A stretch of 48,237 nt of DNA, taken from the NCBI GenBank assembly GCA_016845305.1, contig JAERSW010000075.1, positions 1 to 48,237 of the forward strand. The letters are read 5' to 3'. Made by a program: the position numbers and the translations under genes. This document shows positions 25,669 through 34,197 of the stretch, piece by piece (the first letter of the stretch is position 1; every line of letters starts with the position of its first letter). The notes beneath the pieces were generated by a model that saw nothing but the letters and a program-made list of their open reading frames with translations, did not search any database and was not told where the DNA came from. Source of the DNA: Acidimicrobiales bacterium. Lineage in GTDB: Bacteria; Actinomycetota; Acidimicrobiia; Acidimicrobiales; MedAcidi-G1.

Positions 25669-27237
25669 ATGAGGCCCGACGACCTCCGGGCCCTCGTCGC
25701 CGAGGCGACGGAGGCCGGCACCGCCGAGGCCCGCTGGCAGGCAGTGGCCGCCGTGCCGCCCGAGCTCGTCGAGGAGGTGCTCCACGGTTCGGCCGACGCG
25801 TCGGCCAGCGGTGCGGTGGCCGTGGCCACGGGGGTGGCCGCCAGTCCGGGGGTCGGGTCCGGGATGCTCTGCCTGTCGGTGGACGACGTGCTGGACGCGG
25901 CCGACGCCGGGCGCGATGCGGTGCTGGTGTGCGTGGAGACCACGCCGGCCGACGAGGTCGGGATGCGCCTGGCGGTCGGCATCGTCACCGCCCGGGGCGG
26001 GACGGCCAGCCACGCGGCGGTCGTGGCCCGCGGGTGGGGGATCCCGGCGGTCGTCGGGGTCGACGGCCTCGAGGTGGCCGACGACCACGTGGTGGTCGGT
26101 GACCACCGGCTCGACCGGGGCGACGAGGTCGGCCTGGACGGGGGTACCGGCGAGGTGTTCGCCGGGTCGCTGGCCGGGGGTTCGTCCGAGGTCGGGGCCG
26201 ACGTGCGGGCCGACCTCGAGGTGGTCCTCGGGTGGGCCGACGAGGTCCGGGGCGAACGGGTCGGGGTGTGGGCCAACGCCGACCGGGTCGACGACGCTGC
26301 GCTGGCCCGGAGCCTCGGCGCCGAAGGCGTGGGCCTGTGCCGCACCGAGCACCTCTTCCTGGGCGAGCGCCTGCCGTTGGTCCGGCGCTTCCTACTGGCG
26401 GACGGCCCCGACGAGGAGTCGGCGACGCTGGCCGCGCTGGCCGAGGCACACCGGGAGGACCTGACCGGGGTGCTGGCCGCCATGGCACCGCTGCCGGTCA
26501 CCGTGCGCCTCCTGGACGCTCCGCTCCACGAGTTCCTCGGCGACGACGCACCCGAGGCGTGGCGGGAGCACAACCCGATGCTGGGCACCCGCGGGGTCCG
26601 CCTGGCGGTGCTGCGCGAGGGCCTGTACCGGATGCAGGTGCGTGCCGTGCTGGCCGCCGTGGCCGACGTCGAGGCCATGGGTGGACACCCACACGCCCGG
26701 GTCATGGTGCCGCTGGTGGCCACCTCCGAGGAGATGGCCCTCGTCGGCGGCTGGATCCGCGACGAGATCGCCGCGGCCGCCCCCGGCGAGGCACTTCCCG
26801 CGGGGATGCCAGTGGGGATGCCAGTGGGGATGATGATCGAGACGCCCCGGGCCGCGCTGCTGGCCGGCGACATGGCCCGCCACGCCGACTTCTTCTCCTT
26901 CGGGACCAACGACCTCACCCAGATGGTCTTCGGGCTGAGCCGCGACGACGCCGGCCAGCGCCTCATGGGGGAGTACCTGGACAGAAGTCTCCTGGTCGCC
27001 GATCCGTTCGCCCGCCTCGACGAGGGCGTGGTCGGCCCGATGGTCGCCGCGGCCACCCGGGCCGGCCGCATGGCCCGACCGGACCTGCCGGTGTCGGTGT
27101 GCGGAGAGCACGGCGGTGATCCGGCGTCGATCGGCCTGCTGGTCGAGGCCGGGGTCGACCACGTGTCGTGCTCGCCCTACCGGGTGCCGGTGGCCCGCCT
27201 CGCCGTCGCCCAGGCGCTCATCGAACGGGATCGCTGA
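25669..27237 (+). CDS. PEP-utilising enzyme (PPDK-like, lacking the ATP-grasp domain)
   Basis: 522 residues. It matches the middle and end of pyruvate phosphate dikinase: the phosphohistidine domain TARGGTASHAAVVARGWG near residue 103-120, then the PEP/pyruvate barrel with EGVGLCRTEHLFLG, NPMLGTRGVRL, GMMIETPRA, FFSFGTNDLTQMVFGLSRDD and CGEHGGDPASI. The roughly 350-residue N-terminal nucleotide-binding domain of full PPDK (about 880 residues) is absent, and the gene begins with an unrelated short helix-rich segment. It therefore may be a phosphotransfer protein or a regulatory PEP-binding protein rather than a dikinase. The histidine in TSHAA is intact. It sits tightly between glyS and dnaG. 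Confidence 0.85.
   Translation: MRPDDLRALVAEATEAGTAEARWQAVAAVPPELVEEVLHGSADASASGAVAVATGVAASPGVGSGMLCLSVDDVLDAADAGRDAVLVCVETTPADEVGMRLAVGIVTARGGTASHAAVVARGWGIPAVVGVDGLEVADDHVVVGDHRLDRGDEVGLDGGTGEVFAGSLAGGSSEVGADVRADLEVVLGWADEVRGERVGVWANADRVDDAALARSLGAEGVGLCRTEHLFLGERLPLVRRFLLADGPDEESATLAALAEAHREDLTGVLAAMAPLPVTVRLLDAPLHEFLGDDAPEAWREHNPMLGTRGVRLAVLREGLYRMQVRAVLAAVADVEAMGGHPHARVMVPLVATSEEMALVGGWIRDEIAAAAPGEALPAGMPVGMPVGMMIETPRAALLAGDMARHADFFSFGTNDLTQMVFGLSRDDAGQRLMGEYLDRSLLVADPFARLDEGVVGPMVAAATRAGRMARPDLPVSVCGEHGGDPASIGLLVEAGVDHVSCSPYRVPVARLAVAQALIERDR
26811..26834 (+). repeat. Two-copy 12-bp in-frame repeat in the PEP enzyme gene
   Basis: ATGCCAGTGGGG occurs twice in tandem, giving GMPVGMPVGMMIE. 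The repeat lies immediately before the conserved GMMIETPRA catalytic strand. Confidence 0.8.
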
Positions 27238-27301
27238 CCGGCGTCCGGGGCGTCGCTCCGGGTCACGCCGCCTCCGGCTGAACCGCGTCACCGCCCGGCG
27301 G

Positions 27302-27307
27302 TACGTT
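27302..27307 (+). promoter_or_regulatory. Leaderless-type -10 element of dnaG (TACGTT)
   Basis: TACGTT ends six bases before ATG 27314. It supports an independent start of transcription for dnaG-sigA within the glyS run. Confidence 0.55.
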
Positions 27308-27313
27308 GCCCCC

Positions 27314-29101
27314 ATGGGCATCGTCGACGAGGACGTCAAGCGGGTCCGCGACGAAGCCGACATCATCCGCATCATCACCGAGCACACCCAGCTCAAGAAG
27401 ACGGGCGCCCAGTGGATGGGCCTCTGCCCGTTCCACGGCGAGAAGTCGCCGTCGTTCTCCGTCAACGCCGAGAAGGGCGTCTACTACTGCTTCGGATGCC
27501 AGGTCTCCGGCGACGTCATCGACTTCGTGCGCGAGGTGGAGGGCCTCGACTTCGCCGGCTCGGTGGAGTTCCTGGCCGCCAAGGCCGGGATCCAGTTGCG
27601 CTACACCGATCACAACGAGGGCCGTCGCCGCAACCGGCGCAAGGAGCACGCCGAGCTCGTCCAGCAGGCCGTCGACTTCTACCACGACCGGCTCCTGACC
27701 GACCCCGACGCCCGGCCGGCACGCGACTACCTGCGGTCCCGCGGCTACGACGGCGACGTGGCCCGGCGTTTCTCCATCGGGTGGGCGCCCGACGACTGGT
27801 CGCACCTGTCCCGCCACCTGAAGCTGTCCGACGCCGACCTCCAGGCCACCGGCCTGGGCGGGATCAACCGGCGGGGCGGCCAGTACGACTTCTTCCGGGC
27901 CCGCATCGTGTTCCCCATCTTCGACGCCCAGGGCAACCCGGTCGGCTTCGGTGGCCGCAAGCTGCCCGACGGCGAGGGCCCCAAGTACAAGAACACCTCC
28001 GACGCCGCCGAGTACTACTCGAAGTCCGACGTCCTCTACGGCCTGCACTGGGCCAAGGCCGAGGCCGGCCGGGTCGACGAGCTGGTGGTGTGCGAGGGCT
28101 ACACCGACGTGATCGGCTGTCACCTGGCCGGGATCGAACGGGCGGTGGCCACCTGCGGGACCGCCCTGACCCCCAGCCACGCCCGGCTCATGGGCCGGTT
28201 CGCCAAGCGGGTGGTGCTGGCCTTCGACGCCGACGGTGCCGGCCAGGCGGCCGCCGAGCGGGTGTACGCGTGGGAGGAGGAGTTCGGCCTCCGGTTCGCC
28301 GTGGCCGCGCTGCCGCCCGGTTCCGACCCGGGCGACCTGGCCGGGTCCGATCCCGACGGGTTGCGGGCGGCCATCGAGGGGGCCCGGCCGTTCCTCGAGT
28401 TCCGGGTGGACCGGGTGCTCGACCGCGGTGACCTGGACTCGGCCGAGGGGCGGGCCGCGGCGGCCACCGAGGCCATGGGCCTGGTGGCCGAGCATCCCGA
28501 CGCCATGGTGCGCGACCAGTACGCCATGCGGATCGCCGACCGGTGCCTGGTCGGCGTCGACGAGGTCCGACGGCGGGGATTGGCCGCTGCCTCGGGTGGG
28601 GTCCGTGGCGTGGCGGTGCCCCCCGGTTCCTCTGGTGGTCCAGAGGCGGGAGCGGGTCGGCCCACGTCGGAGGTCCAGGCCCTGCGACTCATGGTCCATC
28701 GGCCCGACGAGGTCCGGCACCTCCTCGTCCCGCTGCTGTTCGACGATCCGGTCCACCGGGCGACGTTCTCGGTGCTGGCCGAGGTGGACGACCTGCACGC
28801 GGCCCGTGATGCCGCCGACGGGGCCGTCGCCGATCTGCTGGGCCGCCTCGCCGTCGCCGATGCCACGGACGACGATCCGCTCGGCGTCCTGACCCGGCTG
28901 TGCCATCAGGCGGCCGAGCGCACGGTCGTCGCGTTGGAGGCCGAGGCTCGCCAGACCGGCGACCTGGCCGCCTACCAACCATCCATCTCCTACCTGCGGA
29001 CCGAGGTCATCCGGCTGCGTGAGGTGGTCGACGACGGCGCATCCCTCGAACCGTTGCTACGGTGGCTGCTCGACTACTCGGGGGGGAGGGTCGATGCCTG
29101 A
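27314..29101 (+). CDS. dnaG: DNA primase DnaG
   Basis: 595 residues. Zinc-binding domain with [11 protein letters not shown] and [11 protein letters not shown] (C-x2-H...C-x2-C) near residues 39-66. The catalytic core includes [22 protein letters not shown], and the TOPRIM domain shows [15 protein letters not shown] and [16 protein letters not shown]. The C-terminal 200 residues are a helical DnaB-interaction region. Makes RNA primers at the replication fork. Its stop overlaps the sigma factor start by eight bases, the classical macromolecular-synthesis operon order dnaG-rpoD. Confidence 0.96.
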   Translation: MGIVDEDVKRVRDEADIIRIITEHTQLKKTGAQWMGLCPFHGEKSPSFSVNAEKGVYYCFGCQVSGDVIDFVREVEGLDFAGSVEFLAAKAGIQLRYTDHNEGRRRNRRKEHAELVQQAVDFYHDRLLTDPDARPARDYLRSRGYDGDVARRFSIGWAPDDWSHLSRHLKLSDADLQATGLGGINRRGGQYDFFRARIVFPIFDAQGNPVGFGGRKLPDGEGPKYKNTSDAAEYYSKSDVLYGLHWAKAEAGRVDELVVCEGYTDVIGCHLAGIERAVATCGTALTPSHARLMGRFAKRVVLAFDADGAGQAAAERVYAWEEEFGLRFAVAALPPGSDPGDLAGSDPDGLRAAIEGARPFLEFRVDRVLDRGDLDSAEGRAAAATEAMGLVAEHPDAMVRDQYAMRIADRCLVGVDEVRRRGLAAASGGVRGVAVPPGSSGGPEAGAGRPTSEVQALRLMVHRPDEVRHLLVPLLFDDPVHRATFSVLAEVDDLHAARDAADGAVADLLGRLAVADATDDDPLGVLTRLCHQAAERTVVALEAEARQTGDLAAYQPSISYLRTEVIRLREVVDDGASLEPLLRWLLDYSGGRVDA

Positions 29102-30335
29102 AGCCGCTCCCGGGCCGATCGCCTGGCCCGGGGTCTCGGAGCACGAGATGGCCCGCCTGCTCCGACGCGGGCGCGACCGCGGAAGCCTCTCCCTCGACGA
29201 GGTGATCGACGTCATCCAGGACGCCGAGATCACCGCCGACCTGATCGATGGGGTGCGCAGGCGACTGTCCGACGAGGGCATCGAGTTCGACGAGACGGTG
29301 GCCGTGGAGGCCGACCCGTCCGAGGTGCTGAAGCTCGTGCGGACCAGCCGGGTGGAGTTCCGGGTCCGTCCCGAATCAGGGAGCGACCCGGGCGGCGTCA
29401 ACGACTCGACCCGCCTGTACCTCCGGGAGATCGGCCAGGTGGCCCTGCTGACCGCCCGCGAGGAGGTCGAGCTGGCCGAGGCGCTGGCCGCGGGGATCGA
29501 GGCCGAGGGCCGGCTGGCCGACCTGGCGGCGGCCGGCGAGCTGGGCCGGACCGATCGGACCGCGGTGGCCAGCCTGCGCCGGATCCAACGTCGGGGCGAA
29601 CGGGCCCGCGACCGGCTGACCCGGGCCAACCTGCGGCTGGTGGTGTCGGTGGCCAAGAAGTACGGGGGGCGCGGCCTGCCGTTGCTCGACCTGTTCCAGG
29701 AGGGAAACCTCGGCCTGATGCGGGCCGTCGAGAAGTTCGACGCATCCAAGGGGTTCAAGTTCTCGACCTACGCCACGTGGTGGATCCGCCAGGCCATCAC
29801 CCGGGCCATCGCGGACCAGTCCCGCACCATCAGGATCCCCGTCCACAAGGTCGATGCCATGAACCGGGTCCTTCGGGTGCAGCGCGACCTCGCCCAGGAA
29901 CTGGAGCGCGAACCGTCCAAGGCGGAGATGGCGGAGCGGGCCGTGGTGACCGTCGACGAGGTCGAGTCGCTGCTGCGCCTCGCCAACGAGCAGGACAGCC
30001 CGCTGTCGTTGGACTCCCCGATGGGCGAGGAGCAGGACGCCAGCCTCGCCGACCTGGTGGCCGACCCGACGGCCGTCGCCCCGGCGGATGCGGCGGCCCG
30101 TCGCCTCCTCGGCGAGGCGGTGCTGGCCGCCCTCGACGAGCTGGACGTCCGCGAGAAGGACGTGGTCCGGATGCGGTTCGGACTCGACGGGACCGAGCCG
30201 CTGACCCTCGAGCAGGTCGGCGCCCACTTCGGGGTGACGCGGGAGCGGGTCCGCCAGATCGAGGCCCGGACGATGTCCAAGCTCAAGCACCCGAACCGGT
30301 CCCAGAAGCTGCGCGACTACCTCGACGAGGGCTGA
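29094..30335 (+). CDS. sigA: Principal RNA polymerase sigma factor (RpoD/SigA type)
   Basis: 413 residues. Region 1.1-like acidic N-terminus ([20 protein letters not shown]), region 1.2 ([18 protein letters not shown]), regions 2.1-2.4 ([45 protein letters not shown]), region 3, and region 4.2 helix-turn-helix ([20 protein letters not shown]). Region 2.4 with [10 protein letters not shown] is what reads the -10 hexamer, relevant to the TAnnnT elements throughout this window. It starts at ATG 29094, preceded by GGGGAGGG, inside the end of dnaG. tRNA-Asn follows with its own promoter-like hexamer. Confidence 0.95.
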   Translation: MPEAAPGPIAWPGVSEHEMARLLRRGRDRGSLSLDEVIDVIQDAEITADLIDGVRRRLSDEGIEFDETVAVEADPSEVLKLVRTSRVEFRVRPESGSDPGGVNDSTRLYLREIGQVALLTAREEVELAEALAAGIEAEGRLADLAAAGELGRTDRTAVASLRRIQRRGERARDRLTRANLRLVVSVAKKYGGRGLPLLDLFQEGNLGLMRAVEKFDASKGFKFSTYATWWIRQAITRAIADQSRTIRIPVHKVDAMNRVLRVQRDLAQELEREPSKAEMAERAVVTVDEVESLLRLANEQDSPLSLDSPMGEEQDASLADLVADPTAVAPADAAARRLLGEAVLAALDELDVREKDVVRMRFGLDGTEPLTLEQVGAHFGVTRERVRQIEARTMSKLKHPNRSQKLRDYLDEG

Positions 30336-30356
30336 TCGGGCGCAGGGCACCGCTGG

Positions 30357-30362
30357 TATCCT
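30357..30362 (+). promoter_or_regulatory. -10 element of tRNA-Asn (TATCCT)
   Basis: TATCCT lies 11 bases before the first base of the tRNA, so transcription should start a few bases upstream of the mature 5' end. Confidence 0.5.
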
Positions 30363-30373
30363 GCGCACGCCTT

Positions 30374-30446
30374 TCCGGGGTAGCTCAGCTGGCAGAGCGT
30401 CGGACTGTTAATCCGCAGGTCGTGGGTTCGAGCCCCACCCCCGGAG
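30374..30446 (+). tRNA. tRNA-Asn (anticodon GTT)
   Basis: 73 bases, no encoded CCA. The acceptor TCCGGGG pairs with CCCCGGA, the anticodon loop CTGTTAA has GTT at 30407-30409, and the T arm is GTGGG-TTCGAGC-CCCAC. All four stems close. Confidence 0.95.
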
Positions 30447-30475
30447 CGAGAAGCCTCCCGAATCGGAGCGCAACC

Positions 30476-30500
30476 GGGCCGGTCCCCCGTGGGCCGGCCC
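30476..30500 (+). terminator. Strong hairpin after tRNA-Asn
   Basis: GGGCCGG pairs with CCGGCCC (7 bp), then after a one-base bulge CCC pairs with GGG around a CCGT loop. It lies 30 bases past the tRNA and is likely its terminator; no clear T tract follows. Confidence 0.55.
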
Positions 30501-30541
30501 GTGGCCGTTCCGGGACGCATCCACGGGTCGGCCGTGACCGC

Positions 30542-30547
30542 TACGTT
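30542..30547 (+). promoter_or_regulatory. Leaderless-type -10 element (TACGTT)
   Basis: TACGTT ends seven bases before ATG 30555. Same hexamer as at dnaG. Confidence 0.5.
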
Positions 30548-30554
30548 CGGCGTC

Positions 30555-31481
30555 ATGCGATTCTCCTACTGGGCCAACGGTGGACAGTCGTGGGCTGACC
30601 TGCTCGAGGGCTGTCGACACGCTGAGGCCACCGGGTGGGATGGCATCTGGGTGCCCGACCACTTCATGCCGCCGCCAGAGGGCTACGGCCCCGAGGATGG
30701 GGTGGACGGTTCGGCCGAGATGGGTCCCATCCTCGAAGCCTGGACCATGCTCGCTGCCCTCGCGGTGGCCGTGCCCCGGGTTCGGCTCGGGGCGATGGTG
30801 ACCGGCAACACGTACCGGCACCCGGCGGTGCTGGCCAACATGGCCGCCACGGTCGACCACGTCTCGGGCGGGCGCCTGGTGGTCGGCGTCGGCGCCGGCT
30901 GGCAGGAGAACGAACACCGTCGGTACGGCTTGGAACTGGGCTCGGTCGCTGACCGCTCGGACCGGTTCGAGGAAGCCTGCGAGGTGCTCACCCTGCTGTT
31001 CTCCCGTGAGCGAACCACCTTCCACGGTCGCTACTACGAGCTGGACGAGGCGCCCATGGAGCCCAAGCCCCTCCAGGATCCGATGCCACTCATGGTTGGG
31101 GGCGGGGGTGAGAAGCGCACGCTGCGGACGGTGGCCCGTTTCGCCACCGAATGGAACGTCTGGGGTCGGCCCGAGGACGTCGCCCAGAAGATCGGCGTCC
31201 TCGAGCAGCACTGCGAGGACGTGGGACGGGACCCGACGGAGATCCAGAAGTCGGCGGTGGGTCTGCTCCGGTTCGTCGAGACCGAGGAGGATGCCGCGGC
31301 GGTCCGCGAACACCTGGGCCTCCGGTCCGGCCTGGTGGGCACGCCGGATCAGCTGAGACGACGGGTGGACGAGTACGCGGCCGTCGGCGTTGACGAGCTG
31401 CTGGTGCCGGACTTCGCGTTTCCGGTCGAGGAACGGAACGCCAACCTCGATCGCTTCCGCGCCGAGGTGGTCGACCGCTAG
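30555..31481 (+). CDS. LLM-class F420-dependent oxidoreductase
   Basis: 308 residues. TIM-barrel luciferase-like family: WDGIWVPDHF after the first strand, VRLGAMVTGNTYRHPAVLANMAATVDH (cofactor loop with the cis-peptide), GRLVVGVGAGWQENEH, PKPLQDPMPLMVGGGGEKRTL and WNVWGRPEDVAQK. These blocks are typical of actinobacterial F420-linked enzymes. The length is normal. It is monocistronic, with its own leaderless-type hexamer. Convergent with the GtrB-GtrA gene (28 bases apart). Distinct in sequence from the LLM enzyme at 6466-7398. Substrate unknown. Confidence 0.9.
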   Translation: MRFSYWANGGQSWADLLEGCRHAEATGWDGIWVPDHFMPPPEGYGPEDGVDGSAEMGPILEAWTMLAALAVAVPRVRLGAMVTGNTYRHPAVLANMAATVDHVSGGRLVVGVGAGWQENEHRRYGLELGSVADRSDRFEEACEVLTLLFSRERTTFHGRYYELDEAPMEPKPLQDPMPLMVGGGGEKRTLRTVARFATEWNVWGRPEDVAQKIGVLEQHCEDVGRDPTEIQKSAVGLLRFVETEEDAAAVREHLGLRSGLVGTPDQLRRRVDEYAAVGVDELLVPDFAFPVEERNANLDRFRAEVVDR

Positions 31482-31509
31482 GACGGCTCCATCGAGTCGG
31501 CGCTCGTGG

Positions 31510-32676
31510 TCACGACGTGGCGGACCGCCAGGTGAGACGTGACCCGAGGAGGTGGCCGGCCGGGGTGAGGGCGGCCATGGCCACGAGGAAGGCGGCCAGG
31601 GGTCCCAGGTCGAACCAGTTGACCAGGGCGTTGAGGACGGCGAGGCGGACGCCCAGCAGGAGGCCGAGCGCGACCTGCGCGCCGAGGAGTCGGCGGATCC
31701 GGTCGACGGCGCCCCTCGTGGCCCGTCCGGCGAACGTCCACAGGTCGTGGAGGGCCACGGTGAGCAGGATCCCGACCTCGCCGGCGATGGCCGCCGACCG
31801 TGTCAGGTTCCAGCCGTGCCGGTCGAAGATCCAGAGGAAGGCCACCGCGTCGGCGACGACCGCCAGGCCGGTGACCAGGAGATAGCGGACGAGTGCCCGG
31901 CTCCGCAGCGGGTGGAGCCTGAGGCGCATCAGGTGGCGCAGGTAGCCGACATAGTGGCGGGCCGACACCTTGGACTCGCCCTCGGATCTCTCCAGGAAGA
32001 CGTAGGGCCGCTCGGTGACCCGGCGGACCTCGCCACGGGCCAGCACCTCGAGGAGGATCTTGTAGCCCACCGGGTCCAGGTCGACGCCGGCCACCACGTC
32101 TCGCCGGACCAGGAAGTAGCCGCTCATGGGGTCGGTGACCCGTCCGACGGTGCCGGGGAGGAGCAGGAGGCCGAGGGCCTGGGCGCCTCGTGAGAGCAGG
32201 CGGCGGATCGCCGACCAGTCGGAGACGCCGCCACCGTCCACGTGGCGGCTGGCCACCGCCACCTCCGTCCGGGCGTCCATGGCCTCCAGCAGGTCGGCGA
32301 CCACCTCGGGAGGGTGCTGGCCGTCGCCGTCGATGACGCCGAGGACCTCGCCACGGGCGTGGGACCAGCCGCAGATGACCGCGGTGGCCAGGCCCGAGGC
32401 CCCGGTCCGCCGGATGATCCGGAGGTTCGGGAGGTCCCGGGCGAGGCCGGCGGCCACCTCCCAGGTGCGGTCGGGACTGTCGTCGTCGACGACGATCAGC
32501 TCGAAGCCGACTCCCGAGGCCGTGAGGACCTCGTGGAGGCGCCGGACCAAGGCGGCGACGTTGGCCGCCTCGTCGTAGGTGGGGATGACGAGGCTGAGCC
32601 GGACCGCCGGATCGGCGGTGGGGCCGATGGGGGCCGGCTGGTCGCCGGCCAACTCCAGGAGGGGAACGTCGCTCAC
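31510..32676 (-). CDS. GtrB-type glycosyltransferase fused to GtrA-like flippase domain
   Basis: 388 residues. Residues about 27-250 are a family 2 glycosyltransferase of the dolichol/undecaprenyl-phosphate type: LSLVIPTYDEAANV, LIVVDDDSPDRTW, and the DGDGQHPPE metal site. The C-terminal 130 residues hold about four membrane helices with VRYLLVTGLAVVADAVAFLWIF and a HDLWTFAG motif of GtrA. Such fusions make and flip lipid-linked sugars used to decorate surface polymers. Its start overlaps the stop of the upstream Gtr-like gene by four bases, so both are in one operon. Confidence 0.9.
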   Translation of the reverse strand: MSDVPLLELAGDQPAPIGPTADPAVRLSLVIPTYDEAANVAALVRRLHEVLTASGVGFELIVVDDDSPDRTWEVAAGLARDLPNLRIIRRTGASGLATAVICGWSHARGEVLGVIDGDGQHPPEVVADLLEAMDARTEVAVASRHVDGGGVSDWSAIRRLLSRGAQALGLLLLPGTVGRVTDPMSGYFLVRRDVVAGVDLDPVGYKILLEVLARGEVRRVTERPYVFLERSEGESKVSARHYVGYLRHLMRLRLHPLRSRALVRYLLVTGLAVVADAVAFLWIFDRHGWNLTRSAAIAGEVGILLTVALHDLWTFAGRATRGAVDRIRRLLGAQVALGLLLGVRLAVLNALVNWFDLGPLAAFLVAMAALTPAGHLLGSRLTWRSATS

Positions 32677-34133
32677 GGTCGCTCCGCTGTGGCGCCACTG
32701 AGGGCCTCGGCGAACGGGCGAAGATCCACGACGAGGATGGAGGGTTGCGGAGTGCTCCTCTCGGTGGTCCGAACGGGAAGAGAGGAGACGTCATGCCCAT
32801 TCTCGGCGAGGAGCAGGCGCACGTTCGGTTCGGCGACCCACGGGTGGGAGAGGTCGGTGACGGTGGAGAAGACACCGAGTCGCCGGGTGGACGGCCAGGA
32901 TTCCGGTAGGACGATCGCGACCTCGCGGTGGGCTGTTGGATCGAAGGTGGAGACCGCTGACCTGAGATAGGCCTCCTTGTCTCTGGAAGGGGAGACCATC
33001 AACCTGTCGACGGACGCGCGGGCCTCACTCCCGGCGAGGACGACCACGAGGACCATCGCTGTTCCTCCAGCCAGCCGGCGGGTGGCCCAACCGGGCGACC
33101 TCGGCCGGGAGCCGAGGGGCGTCCGCTCGGCCATCTCGCGGACGGCGATGACGAACAGCGCCCAGACCGCGAGCGTGATGCCGGTCATGAACCGGTACTC
33201 GACCTGGTTGTCCGGAGCCACCAGGTGGCTGGACATGGTGAGTGCCGTGCAGATGCCGATGACCGCTGTCGAGAGCGTCCTCCTGCCGACCGATCCGGTC
33301 GCTCGAGCCCAGAGAGCGAGGACGACAATGCCGATGACCGGTAACGCAGTGAGGGCGGCTTCTATGGGGGACGGGCTCCAGGTGTTGAACGGTCGTGCTG
33401 CGATCAGGACCGGCCTGGTCACGAACCACACGGCCTTGTCGGCCAGAGCGTCGAGGCTCGACACCACTCGAAGGTGGTCGGTTCGCTGCAGGTCGAACAA
33501 CCGTCCGGCGATTCCGAGAAGTGAGGCCCCAGCGACGGTGGACGCCGCCACGGTCGCCGCGAGGCCGAGGGTTCGGAGCGCCGCCTCTCGAGGCGGTGGG
33601 CGTTCGATCGAGAAGCGAACCACCGGGACGATCCAGCAGAACATCGCCGCTGGCGGGTAGGAGAGCATGGTGACGGTCAGCGAGACGACGGCGATGACGA
33701 GGTCTCGTCGGCGTCTGTCATCGGCCCAGCGGAGATAGCGGGCTCCACCGATGCCGCCGAGGAGATGGAGCCAGGAGGACGTGAAGATCGTTGCCCAGGT
33801 CGGCATCTGGTGGAACGAGGGGAGGAGCCCACCCGTGACGGCGATGAACAGTGCAGTTCCGGCCGGGAGGCCCGAGCGGACGAGGAGTCGGCGAAACCAG
33901 TCCACAAGGAGGAGGAGGCCACATAGTCCGAGGACTCGGAGAGTCGGAAGGCCGCCGATTCCATCGACGCTCCCGAAGCCGACGGCCTGGATGAGGCCTG
34001 AGATGGGACGCCCCCGGGCGAGTGTCTGGTCGAGGAGATCAGTGGTCGTCGAGGTGAGGAAGGGCAGGTCATCACTCCACGCATGTCGTGAGAGCGCGGC
34101 TGGCAGGTACACGACGAGGAGAACCGACGACAC
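32673..34133 (-). CDS. Polytopic membrane protein, putative GtrII-like glucosyltransferase
   Basis: 486 residues with about nine to ten hydrophobic segments up to residue 365, then a soluble extracytoplasmic C-terminus. The start is GTG 34133. An early SRHAWSDDLPFL segment (acidic pair after the first helix) resembles the loop in GtrII/GT-C type integral membrane glycosyltransferases. The tight link to the GtrB-GtrA fusion downstream fits the three-part Gtr pathway, in which this protein would transfer the sugar from the lipid carrier to the acceptor. Sequence similarity is too weak to call by eye with certainty, and a polymerase-like role is possible. Confidence 0.65.
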   Translation of the reverse strand: MSSVLLVVYLPAALSRHAWSDDLPFLTSTTTDLLDQTLARGRPISGLIQAVGFGSVDGIGGLPTLRVLGLCGLLLLVDWFRRLLVRSGLPAGTALFIAVTGGLLPSFHQMPTWATIFTSSWLHLLGGIGGARYLRWADDRRRRDLVIAVVSLTVTMLSYPPAAMFCWIVPVVRFSIERPPPREAALRTLGLAATVAASTVAGASLLGIAGRLFDLQRTDHLRVVSSLDALADKAVWFVTRPVLIAARPFNTWSPSPIEAALTALPVIGIVVLALWARATGSVGRRTLSTAVIGICTALTMSSHLVAPDNQVEYRFMTGITLAVWALFVIAVREMAERTPLGSRPRSPGWATRRLAGGTAMVLVVVLAGSEARASVDRLMVSPSRDKEAYLRSAVSTFDPTAHREVAIVLPESWPSTRRLGVFSTVTDLSHPWVAEPNVRLLLAENGHDVSSLPVRTTERSTPQPSILVVDLRPFAEALSGATAERP

Positions 34134-34197
34134 GAAGATCGGGTCGAGCCAGTGGCGTGGGCCTGCATGCGGGAATCGGGCGATTCGGTCACGATAG

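Noticed and set aside
32977-33660. A 227-residue plus-strand frame in the glycan locus
   Set aside because: Opposite the polytopic Gtr-like gene, with no motifs and no ribosome site.
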